From Crateriforma spongiae (GTDB lineage Bacteria; Planctomycetota; Planctomycetia; Pirellulales; Pirellulaceae): 64,000 nt of DNA. The notes beneath the pieces are model-generated. The model did no database searches and was not told the DNA's origin. It saw nothing but the letters and a program-made list of their open reading frames with translations. The stretch covers positions 1 through 64,000 of the forward strand of contig NZ_JAAXMS010000008.1 in NCBI RefSeq assembly GCF_012290005.1, in the 5' to 3' direction. Positions 48,263 to 56,269 of the stretch are shown one piece after another; positions within the stretch are counted from its first letter, which is position 1; every line of letters starts with the position of its first letter. A program made the position numbers and the translations under genes.

Positions 48263-48901
48263 TCATTCATCGTCGACCATTGCGAAGGCCCGACACGGCG
48301 CACCATCGCCACCGTGAATCTTCAAGGGCAGTGCGGCAAACGTACACGACGGTCCCGGGATCGCGTCCAGATTTGTCAAACCTTCGACAATAATGACGTC
48401 GCCACCCAACAAGATCTGATGAACCAGCGTCACGGCAGCAAGATCGTTGACGTCAGCCACGGACGGTGGTTCCACGCCGACCATCCGAACATGATGTTGC
48501 ACCATCCATCGGGCGAGCTCTGGTGATATGGGTTGAAAATGATCGCGATAGTACTGGGCGTCATCGACGTGGCGACTCCAAAGCGTCCGCAACAACAGTG
48601 CGTCGCCCGGCTGAAGCCGCTCAGCGATGTCTCCCAGATGCGACACATCGATGGGCGTCTTCGGGGGCAGGTCCGATAGATCCACAACCCAAGCTTTACC
48701 GATGCATCGATCCAAAGGAATTTGGTCGATCGTTTGCTCGGATGCCTCGAAATGCAGTGGAGCATCCATGTGTGTCCCGCAATGGGAATACAGATGCAAC
48801 GTCCGCGCGTTCCAGCCGTCGCGTTCCACCGTGTACTTGGTCTCAAATTCCACACCACGCATCCCAGGCTGCAGCGTCAGTGTTAAATCGATGATCTTCA
48901 T
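48263..48901 (-). CDS. Cyclase/kynurenine-formamidase family metal-dependent hydrolase
   Basis: A 212-residue protein with the cyclase family motif SHCGTHMDAPLHF (metal-binding His-x-G-T-H-x-D) and DALLLRTLWSRH. Start ATG 48901 overlaps the stop of the upstream Gfo/Idh gene (ATGA). The family includes KynB formamidase, isatin hydrolase and many sugar-acid-associated hydrolases. No tryptophan-degradation genes are near, so kynurenine is unlikely; opening of a lactone or hydrolysis of an amide in the same pathway as the DUF1537 kinase is a reasonable guess. Cytoplasmic. Confidence 0.9.
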   Translation of the reverse strand: MKIIDLTLTLQPGMRGVEFETKYTVERDGWNARTLHLYSHCGTHMDAPLHFEASEQTIDQIPLDRCIGKAWVVDLSDLPPKTPIDVSHLGDIAERLQPGDALLLRTLWSRHVDDAQYYRDHFQPISPELARWMVQHHVRMVGVEPPSVADVNDLAAVTLVHQILLGGDVIIVEGLTNLDAIPGPSCTFAALPLKIHGGDGAPCRAFAMVDDE

Positions 48902-49929
48902 CGTTCGGTCGACTCCCAGCACCCGGATTGCGACGACGCATACATCGCTTCTTGGACGGCCAAGCTTTTCAGGTAACTGGGGCCATCGGTTTCGAACGGT
49001 TGGCCCGACAAAAGATTCTGGACGAAGTGTTCCTGGGTCGCAAAGACACAATCGCCGGCAAACCCATGACGACTGGGTGAATAGTCGTGGGGCGTTTCCT
49101 TTTGACCAAGCCGCTGTATTGTCAGACGACCATCGTCATAAAGCCGAATCGATCCGCTGTTTCCTTCGACCAAGACGTCCCCGAACGTGTATCGTGGATT
49201 GTCTGCCGTCGATTCGTTGTAACGATTTGCATCGTATAGTCCCGTCGCACCCTCCTGAAAACGGAACACGCCGATGGCGGTATCTTCGCCGGCGATCACC
49301 GGATTCAGTTTTCGGTGCCAACACCACGCTTGGGTGATTTCGCCGCCCAAGTAACGAAAGGTGTCGATCGTGTGAATCCCAGCCTCAAAGATCAAGAACT
49401 GTTCCATCGTTTGAAAGTACGGCTGTCTGGCAAGATAGGCATCATCGCCATGACCATCGCCGGCACGATTACGAAATGACAGCGTGTGCAAACGGTCTCC
49501 GATCGCACCGTCATCCAAGAGTTTTTTGATCTCTCGGTACCACGGCTGAAAACGAAAGTTTTCGTGCACCATCAGCCGAACCCCCTGTTGATCGGCCGCA
49601 TCGACCAACTTTCTTGCCTCGGCTACGGTGGGGGCCAATGGCTTCTGACAGATCACCGCCAAACCACGGGCAGCCGCCAATTGCACCAAAGGCAAGTGCG
49701 TGTCGGGACGCGTGATGATGTCGACGAAATCAACGTCGTGCCGATCCAACATTTCGCCGACGTCGCCGTAAACATGGTCGATGCCGTACTGCTGTGCCGC
49801 GTCCTTTGCTCGTGTCAAATCGCGATCACAACAAGCAACAATTTCCACGTCGGAGATCCGATTCCAAGCGTCATAATGAAATTGGCTGAAATAGCCGGCG
49901 CCGATGACCGCGCCTTTAAGCTGACTCAT
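48898..49929 (-). CDS. Gfo/Idh/MocA family oxidoreductase
   Basis: A 343-residue NAD(P)-dependent dehydrogenase. The Rossmann motif is GAVIGAGYFSQFHYDAW; the catalytic Lys is in CQKPLAPT (usually EKP; Gln is seen in some members). His in the HTIDTFRYLGGE segment fits the second catalytic region. Substrates in this family are sugars, inositols and sugar acids. Start ATG 49929 overlaps the stop of the MFS gene (ATGA) and its own stop overlaps the next gene, so MFS, oxidoreductase and cyclase are translationally coupled. The exact substrate is unknown. Confidence 0.92.
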   Translation of the reverse strand: MSQLKGAVIGAGYFSQFHYDAWNRISDVEIVACCDRDLTRAKDAAQQYGIDHVYGDVGEMLDRHDVDFVDIITRPDTHLPLVQLAAARGLAVICQKPLAPTVAEARKLVDAADQQGVRLMVHENFRFQPWYREIKKLLDDGAIGDRLHTLSFRNRAGDGHGDDAYLARQPYFQTMEQFLIFEAGIHTIDTFRYLGGEITQAWCWHRKLNPVIAGEDTAIGVFRFQEGATGLYDANRYNESTADNPRYTFGDVLVEGNSGSIRLYDDGRLTIQRLGQKETPHDYSPSRHGFAGDCVFATQEHFVQNLLSGQPFETDGPSYLKSLAVQEAMYASSQSGCWESTER

Positions 49930-51218
49930 GATGCTGCACTCAAATTCAGTTCTTCATGCATGGAACGGTCCGGACGAATTCGGAACCACATGAAGATCGC
50001 GGCCACATTCAATGCCGCAGCGATGTAGAAAAACGGTTGATGCGCGTCAAAGTACGCTAGCAAGTACGGGAATGACAATGAGGTTGCAAATGCCCCCAGG
50101 TTGCCAACCATATTCATCGCCCCACTGACCGCACCCGCACTGTTGCCGCCGATGTCCATGCAGGTCGACCAAGACGGGCTAAGAATCATATCACTGCCGA
50201 AAATGGCAACACACATACAGATCACGGCCGCTGCCGGCGTGGTCATGTTCACGCACAAGCTCATTCCGATCGCTGCCAAAGCAAAACCGATCGCCGCGGG
50301 CAAGCGACGTGAAAGCGTCCATCGACCTTGGCTGTACAACCGGTCGACGGTGAATCCGGCCAGCCAGTTACCAACGACGCCACACAACAACGGCGCTGCG
50401 GCATACAGACCGGTTTGTTCGCTGGTCAGCGAATATTCGCCCTTCAAATAAGGAAAGAACCAGGTGACCGTGAAGAAAAACGTGAAGTTATGCGCGACAT
50501 ACTGAACCATCAGCATCAGCATGTTGGGCGATTGCAACATCTGTGTAAAACGAATGGGCATTTCAGCTGAACGAACATTGCCATTTTCATTATCACGCTT
50601 AGGCGAACGCGAATGAACAATATGTTTGGCTTCCGCCTCGGATACGGCAAAATGGTTTTCCGGAAGGTCACGAAACAGCAAGAACCACATCACCGCAAAC
50701 CCGATCCCCAGGGCGCCGAAGAACCAAAAGGTTTGCTGCCATCCGCCCAGCGTATGAATCAGCCAGACGACCCCTGGCATCGCCAAGGCGGCTCCCAAGC
50801 GACCGCCGGAAAAGCTGATGGAATTGGTGATGCCACGTTCGTTCATCGGCAACCAAGACGTGAAAGCCCTGGCCAGCGTTGGATACCCCCCCGCTTCTCC
50901 CATTCCAAAAAAGAACCGCAGTCCGATCATCGGCGCCAGCCCACGCACCACGCCGGTCAACGCCGTAAATGCTGACCAAACGAGGCAAACCACCGTCATC
51001 ACCCGACGTGGTCCGAACCGATCGGCAAGCTTACCACTGGGGACTTGGAACAGGGCATACCCCAAGGCAAAGGCGGACATGACCCAGCCCATCTGCTGAT
51101 CCGAAAACCCCAGGTCCGTCGCCATGTCTTCTTTCGCGGCAGAAATACAGGCGCGGTCCACCCACATCAAAACCGAGACTAGAAACGCACCAAAGATCAG
51201 AAAGAAGCGTGTGGGCAT
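49926..51218 (-). CDS. MFS transporter, probable acid-sugar/hexuronate symporter
   Basis: A 430-residue twelve-span inner-membrane carrier of the anion:cation symporter (ACS, ExuT/GudP-like) group. The family motifs are GYALFQVPSGKLADRFGPRR between spans 2 and 3, and FFFGMGEAGGYPTLAR near span 4. The central loop is polar (about 190-215). Carriers of this branch import galacturonate, glucarate, tartrate-like acids and related anions. It heads the coupled minus-strand genes leading to the DUF1537 kinase, supporting an acid-sugar substrate. ATG 51218. About 190 bp upstream separates it from the next minus-strand gene, giving room for a promoter. Confidence 0.93.
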   Translation of the reverse strand: MPTRFFLIFGAFLVSVLMWVDRACISAAKEDMATDLGFSDQQMGWVMSAFALGYALFQVPSGKLADRFGPRRVMTVVCLVWSAFTALTGVVRGLAPMIGLRFFFGMGEAGGYPTLARAFTSWLPMNERGITNSISFSGGRLGAALAMPGVVWLIHTLGGWQQTFWFFGALGIGFAVMWFLLFRDLPENHFAVSEAEAKHIVHSRSPKRDNENGNVRSAEMPIRFTQMLQSPNMLMLMVQYVAHNFTFFFTVTWFFPYLKGEYSLTSEQTGLYAAAPLLCGVVGNWLAGFTVDRLYSQGRWTLSRRLPAAIGFALAAIGMSLCVNMTTPAAAVICMCVAIFGSDMILSPSWSTCMDIGGNSAGAVSGAMNMVGNLGAFATSLSFPYLLAYFDAHQPFFYIAAALNVAAIFMWFRIRPDRSMHEELNLSAAS

Positions 51219-51412
51219 CGACTAGAACCAATAACGAAACATTGAACGAGCATCGGAATGATAACCATACCGTCGCAGGTCATGGGTTGGGCATCGATCT
51301 GCCCAACAAAGAATTGAGTAATGTCAGGGCAATCATCGAACGGCAATCACGGCTTGCCACTTTCGGCAGGACCATTTTTGTGATGCTGCCGTCGTATTGC
51401 GCACAATAAATC

Positions 51413-52354
51413 TTACAGTTCGCCCATTTCCTTCAGCCATTTCAGTTGTTGGACGACTTGTTGATCACGTTTGCGGATGACTTGATCGATGTCTCGTTCG
51501 GACCAATCGTAGAAGCCTTTACCCGACTTGACGCCCAAGTCACCCGACCGGGTCTTTTCAGTCAGACACCGTGCAGGCGTTGTCTGACTACACAATCGCG
51601 GTGCCATGAACCGCTGCAAACGCTCGGTCGCGTCCAACCCGACGTAGTCCATGTTTTCGATCGGTCCCAGCAAGGGCAGGCGCAGGGCAAAGGTCAATCG
51701 CGTGATACGATCGATGTCTGCGGGCGAACACACTTGTTCATCGATCATATGCAGTGCTTCCCGCCACATCGCATGCAACAACCGATTGCCCACAAACCCA
51801 GGAACGTCCTTGCATACGATCGGTATCTTTCCGATCCGCTGCATCAGGTCACAAGCCAATTGAACTTTTGACTCGGGCGTGTCCGTACCGCGAACCATTT
51901 CCACGACGGGAATCAGATGCGGAGGGTTCCAGAAATGTGCCCCCACCAACAACTCGGTCACCTTCGCACGGGCGGCCATTTCCGTGACCGACAATGCACT
52001 GGTTGCCGACAAAAACAGGACGTCACGACGTGCCGCGGACGAGAACTTTTGCAGCACATCGACTTTGTCATCCATGACTTCGACGACGCAGTCCAGGACG
52101 ACATCGGCTTCGCGATCCAGGATCGCTACGTCGTCTTGGCAATCGATTCGGCCGCCGGAAACGACCGGGTCGTCGCTGTTCTGGTCGCACCATTGATCCA
52201 TCTGCTGAAGCGTCGGCTGGACGGCAGCAAGCTTTTCCGCATTGCGGCCCCACAACAGGACTCGATACCCGGCACGTCGGAAAGCCACCGCGCATGCGGT
52301 TCCCATCTGACCGATGCCGGCGATCGCGATCGTCTGGATGTCGTCCAGATTCAC
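51413..52354 (-). CDS. 3-hydroxyacyl-CoA dehydrogenase-like protein
   Basis: A 313-residue NAD-dependent dehydrogenase. Rossmann start is IAIAGIGQMGTACAVAF, followed by SATSALSVTEMA, the catalytic His-Glu pair region GAHFWNPPHLIPVVEMV, and the C-terminal domain motif DVPGFVGNRLLHAMWREAL. This matches HBDH/FadB C-domain-like single-function enzymes and also L-gulonate 3-dehydrogenase (lambda-crystallin type), which acts on a sugar acid; the latter would fit the cluster better. GTG start 52354 overlaps the stop of the upstream isopropylmalate-dehydrogenase-like gene (GTGA), so the two are translationally coupled. Confidence 0.9.
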   Translation of the reverse strand: MNLDDIQTIAIAGIGQMGTACAVAFRRAGYRVLLWGRNAEKLAAVQPTLQQMDQWCDQNSDDPVVSGGRIDCQDDVAILDREADVVLDCVVEVMDDKVDVLQKFSSAARRDVLFLSATSALSVTEMAARAKVTELLVGAHFWNPPHLIPVVEMVRGTDTPESKVQLACDLMQRIGKIPIVCKDVPGFVGNRLLHAMWREALHMIDEQVCSPADIDRITRLTFALRLPLLGPIENMDYVGLDATERLQRFMAPRLCSQTTPARCLTEKTRSGDLGVKSGKGFYDWSERDIDQVIRKRDQQVVQQLKWLKEMGEL

Positions 52355-53445
52355 GCCGTTGATCCTTGACTTTGAAGTTGCCGATCCAGTGACCGTGCGA
52401 TTCGGTCGGTGATTTCCACCGTGGACAGTTTTCCGCCCATGTCGGCGGTACGCTGATTGGGATCGCTCAAAACGTCGGCAACGGCCGCCTTCAGCGCTTC
52501 GGCACCGCGTTTGGCTTCCGGATGGTCCAGCCAGTCCAACATCATCGCGGTCGAAAGATGCATGGCGATCGGATTGGCAAGCGAACGGCCGGCAATGTCG
52601 GGTGCAGATCCGTGGGATGGTTGAAAGACGGCGGCGTTGTCACCAATGTCGCCCGACGGGGCCATGCCCATTCCGCCAACGATGCCGGCGGCCAGGTCCG
52701 ACAAGATGTCACCGAACATGTTTTCGGTCACCATCACGTCAAAGTCATGCGGGCGTCGAACCATGAACAACGCCATCGCGTCGACGTAGATGTGTTCGGC
52801 GGTCACATCGGGGAAATCCTTGGCGACTTCGTCGAAAATGTGTCGGAAATAGACCATCGTCGACAGAACATTGGCCTTATCAATCAGCGACACCTTCTTC
52901 TTGCCGCCACGTCGTCGTGCCAATTCAAACGACAACCGACAAACTCGCTCGGAAGCCTGTCTGGAAATTCGCAATTGATTGGTGGCTTCATCGGCCGACA
53001 GATCGGCGACCGCGTCACGACCATAAAAAAGCCCTTCGGTGCTTTCACGAACCAGGACAAAGTCGATGTCGCCGGCACCATAATTTTTCAGCGGCGTGTC
53101 GGATTCATGAAACAACTGAATCGGACGAACTCCACCGTACAGCTGCAATCGTTCGCGCAGATCAAGTTGCGGCGCGATCTCTTTGCCGTTGGGATACCGG
53201 ACATTTGGTAAGCCCATCGCGCCCAATAAGACTGCATCGGATGCCAAGCAGGCTTCGAAAGCCGAATCAGGCAATGCTTCACCGCTGCGCTGGTATTCGC
53301 CCACACCGACGTCATGCGGATCCAAGTGGAATTCAACGCCGTCCAAATGCGGCTGCATCTGTTGCAACAGCCGAACCGACTGATCACATACCTCGGGTCC
53401 GATGCCATCGCCACCGAGGACGACAATGTGAAACGTCTTGGTCAT
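52351..53445 (-). CDS. Isocitrate/isopropylmalate dehydrogenase family protein (tartrate/malate DH-like)
   Basis: A 364-residue metal- and NAD-dependent beta-decarboxylating dehydrogenase. Motifs: VVLGGDGIGPEV at the N terminus, DFVLVRESTEGLFYG, VTENMFGDILSDLAA (metal-binding Asp) and PSHGSAPDIAG. It could be LeuB, but the family also includes D-malate and tartrate dehydrogenases. leuC/D are absent from the window, and the gene is coupled to a hydroxyacid-dehydrogenase-like gene beside an acid-sugar cluster. ATG 53445 gives the normal N terminus; upstream residues to 53532 are unlike the family. Confidence 0.9.
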   Translation of the reverse strand: MTKTFHIVVLGGDGIGPEVCDQSVRLLQQMQPHLDGVEFHLDPHDVGVGEYQRSGEALPDSAFEACLASDAVLLGAMGLPNVRYPNGKEIAPQLDLRERLQLYGGVRPIQLFHESDTPLKNYGAGDIDFVLVRESTEGLFYGRDAVADLSADEATNQLRISRQASERVCRLSFELARRRGGKKKVSLIDKANVLSTMVYFRHIFDEVAKDFPDVTAEHIYVDAMALFMVRRPHDFDVMVTENMFGDILSDLAAGIVGGMGMAPSGDIGDNAAVFQPSHGSAPDIAGRSLANPIAMHLSTAMMLDWLDHPEAKRGAEALKAAVADVLSDPNQRTADMGGKLSTVEITDRIARSLDRQLQSQGSTA

Positions 53446-53682
53446 AGAAATGTTAATAAGGCTGGAATAAACGAAGGCGGGAGGGCGTTTCGGGAGTCGT
53501 CTTAGCATGCCCACACGCGGCCGAAACGGCAAGGACTTCGACGTATCCGCAACACGTCGTCCGGCGTCTTATCCAACCCGCGGTTCACCCTTGAAGTATG
53601 CCGAGAACAGGTCGCCGGAACTCACGCGATGCCGCAATCATAGTCGCATGAACACGCCCGGCGTGGCGAACACCCAATGGAA

Positions 53683-55515
53683 TCATGCCCAACCGAAAAA
53701 CGGCCATGGACCTTCGCCGGAAGCATCGGGCGGCAGTTCAACGAATCCGTCAGTCTGGCCCAACGCGACCAAGTCACCGGAACCACGACCGACGACGGGG
53801 ACGGCCAGCCCCGGTGCGATCAGACGCACACCACGCATCCAGTGCAGCGGCAAAGTCTTTGTCCCCGGGGACTGTAAGTGCACCGACGGCGGCGACGGCG
53901 TCCAATCGGCGATGCCAGCCATTTTCGACAGCCAAGGTTGAACGAATCGCCGACATCCCATTGTGGCACTGACGGGGTTGCCGGGCAGTCCGACAATCAG
54001 CTTCCCCTGTTCCGACACGGCGGCCAAAATCGGTTTGCCCGGGCGAATGGGCAATTTGTGAAAGACCACGTCTGCGCCAAGTTGGCGAACGATCGCGGGA
54101 ACGTAATCGTGATCGCCGGCCGAAACACCGCCGGTCAATAAGACCGCGTCGCTGTCATGGATCGCTTGATCAACGGTTTGGCGAAGCGTTTCAGGATCGT
54201 CGATCGCGTGAAGGGGGTTTGCCAAATCGATCCACCGGTGTGGCCGAAGCGCTGCAACCAATGCCGCTTGGTTGCTGTTGCGAATCTGCCATGGTTTCAG
54301 CGGCGATTGGGATGCATTGACCAATTCGTCACCCGTGGTGATCACGGTGACACGGACACGACGATAGACCGGCGGGCGATCGACGCCAACATTTTCCAAG
54401 GCGGCCCGCTGTGGCGACCGAATCAACTGGCCGCGGGACAACACAGGTCCACCACAAGGAACGTTTTCACCGGCGCGTCGAATGTTTGCTCCCGCGGGGC
54501 ACGCCATCGCCGCATCCGCCAGCACGATTGAATGCTCGGATTCGATCACATCTTCGCGGCGAATGACCAAATCCGCTTCGTCGGGTACCACCGCACCAGT
54601 GAAGATCTTTACCACGCACCTGGGCGCGATGCGGGGCGGCGGACTTCCGGGCATCGCGTGACCTGAAATCTCCAGTGCAACGCCTTGTTTTCGATCTTCT
54701 TCGCGAAGGGCGTAGCCATCCATCGCGGACACATCGGCCGCCGGGCTGTCGCGATCGGCCGTCACGTCGGACGCCAACACACGACCGCAAACGTCATCGA
54801 CGGTTTGATCCACCGAAACGACCGACAAGCGATCGGCAACAGCATCAATGGCTTGGCCGGGTGTTTGAAAGCGGAGGTTTGCGTTCATGCTAGATCGGAA
54901 GGATTGAAGAAAAGCTTGCCAGTCCTGTGGCCGGTTGATGTTGACCATTCGATCGGCGGACAGCACCAGCGAATCGAAAGGATGCCGGTTCAGCCAGCGA
55001 GACAGACTACGGTGTGGCGTGTGAAGCAAAGCCTGCAACTGGTCCAAAACAGCGATCGGATAAACACCGACCAGCGGTTGTACCCGTCCGTCGTCGGCAT
55101 GAACGAGACACGCCGGCTGTGATGCGTTTCGTTTCCAAAGGCCCAACAATGCGGCCAGATCGGCGACCATCAAACTGGGCATGTCCACCGGAGTGACGAG
55201 ACAACCTGCGGCGTTTTGCGACTTGGCCCAGCGAAGCGCCGCGACGATGCCCGCGACCGGACCTTGATCATCAGCAGCATCGGGCAAAGCCAGGAAATCG
55301 GGATCAGCGTCGCCACCACCAACGACGGCGACCGATGAAGTCAACGCCGCCAGCCGCCGGCAAGCGTGTTGCAACAGCGTGGGCCCACTGGGATGACGCA
55401 GGGCAAACTTATCCGTCCCCAAACGCGACGACCGCCCACCACAAAGCACGGCACCCACGACCGGAAATAATTCATCCGAATCCCGGGCCTGGGAACACGA
55501 GTCCGTCGCGGCCAT
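53683..55515 (-). CDS. MobA-MoeA fusion (molybdenum cofactor synthesis)
   Basis: A 610-residue bifunctional enzyme. Residues about 15-200 are MobA-like, with GAVLCGGRSSRLGTDKFAL (GTP-binding loop) and TPVDMPSL; this would attach GMP to molybdopterin. Residues about 215-605 are MoeA-like, inserting molybdate: DSPAADVSAMDGYAL, IFTGAVVPDEADLVI, VITTGDELV, LLTGGVSAGDHDYV and KPGKP-type PIRPGKPILA with VGLPGNPVSA. Both halves look complete. It starts at ATG 55515, 13 bp after the AhpD-like gene, in a tight operon. Separate mobA and moeA genes are the usual arrangement. Confidence 0.92.
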   Translation of the reverse strand: MAATDSCSQARDSDELFPVVGAVLCGGRSSRLGTDKFALRHPSGPTLLQHACRRLAALTSSVAVVGGGDADPDFLALPDAADDQGPVAGIVAALRWAKSQNAAGCLVTPVDMPSLMVADLAALLGLWKRNASQPACLVHADDGRVQPLVGVYPIAVLDQLQALLHTPHRSLSRWLNRHPFDSLVLSADRMVNINRPQDWQAFLQSFRSSMNANLRFQTPGQAIDAVADRLSVVSVDQTVDDVCGRVLASDVTADRDSPAADVSAMDGYALREEDRKQGVALEISGHAMPGSPPPRIAPRCVVKIFTGAVVPDEADLVIRREDVIESEHSIVLADAAMACPAGANIRRAGENVPCGGPVLSRGQLIRSPQRAALENVGVDRPPVYRRVRVTVITTGDELVNASQSPLKPWQIRNSNQAALVAALRPHRWIDLANPLHAIDDPETLRQTVDQAIHDSDAVLLTGGVSAGDHDYVPAIVRQLGADVVFHKLPIRPGKPILAAVSEQGKLIVGLPGNPVSATMGCRRFVQPWLSKMAGIADWTPSPPSVHLQSPGTKTLPLHWMRGVRLIAPGLAVPVVGRGSGDLVALGQTDGFVELPPDASGEGPWPFFGWA

Positions 55516-55528
55516 GAGCCTCACACGC

Positions 55529-55882
55529 CTAGGAGGTGGACGTGGGTGAATCGCCATCGCTCGCGGACAGCGATTCGTGTTTTGCCAAGACGTCTTCGAC
55601 CCAAGACTTGGCACGCATCATGGTGGGAAAACCGATCGTCGGTGCGGACAGCATCGCGACATGCCGAAGATCATCCGGGCGGCATCCCGCTTCCAGCGCC
55701 TTTCGACAATGGGAATGCGCGGCGCCTTCCAATCCGGCCCCCAAAGAAATGGCCAGCTTGACCAAAGCGACTTCGCGATCCGAAAGCGGTCCGGCTTCCC
55801 GCGCGGCTTTGCCCAACGATTCGTAGGCACGCATGAACTCGGGATGGTCCTGGTGCATCTGCTTATAGCGTTTGGGAATCAT
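55529..55882 (-). CDS. Carboxymuconolactone decarboxylase family (AhpD-like) protein
   Basis: A 117-residue all-helical protein: LSDREVALVKLAISLGAGLEGAAHSHCRKALEAG. AhpD peroxidase activity needs a C-x-x-C pair; here the segment reads H-S-H-C, with a single Cys and the nearby His, so disulfide chemistry like AhpD is doubtful. The start directly follows the globin stop (TGA then ATG with no gap). It may protect against peroxides or act as a gamma-carboxymuconolactone decarboxylase-like fold with another role. The C-terminal ~15 residues are Ser/Asp-rich. Confidence 0.88.
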   Translation of the reverse strand: MIPKRYKQMHQDHPEFMRAYESLGKAAREAGPLSDREVALVKLAISLGAGLEGAAHSHCRKALEAGCRPDDLRHVAMLSAPTIGFPTMMRAKSWVEDVLAKHESLSASDGDSPTSTS

Positions 55883-56269
55883 TCAGCCGTCCACGTTGGT
55901 GTCGCCGGTGACTCGGTCCTTGTAGATCGCCAAACGAGCAAGCGCCAGATCGATATCGACCTTTTCAATCCCGTGGGCTTCCATCGCATCGGCAAAGTGG
56001 CCGCAAAACTTGGCAAAGTGATAAGCCATGATGCCGCGACCGGCGTGCACCTTGGTCAATTCGGCGCCGGTGTATTCGACCGGTCCGTCGAACGCGGACG
56101 CCAAGAACTGAAACTGCATCTTCTTCAACCGCTCCATCGACGTGTCGGCAAAAAAATGCGCCAGTTCCGGATCGGTCAACACACGAGCGTACATGTCGTC
56201 GACGATCGCCTTCATCTGATCGGGGCCACCGATCCGTTCAAACAGTTGTTGGTTAGTTTCGCCGTTCAT
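55883..56269 (-). CDS. Truncated haemoglobin (group 1-like)
   Basis: A 128-residue haem protein of the 2-over-2 globin fold. LFERIGGPDQMKAIVDDMYARVL is the N-terminal helix pattern; the proximal His is likely His75 in KVHAGRGI, and AYHFAKFCGHF lies in the F/G helix region. Such globins bind O2 and detoxify nitric oxide. The start ATG 56269 overlaps the end of the CobA-HemD gene by 17 bp, giving co-translation. Lying between haem/sirohaem and molybdenum cofactor genes suggests a role in nitrogen-oxide metabolism. Confidence 0.92.
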   Translation of the reverse strand: MNGETNQQLFERIGGPDQMKAIVDDMYARVLTDPELAHFFADTSMERLKKMQFQFLASAFDGPVEYTGAELTKVHAGRGIMAYHFAKFCGHFADAMEAHGIEKVDIDLALARLAIYKDRVTGDTNVDG

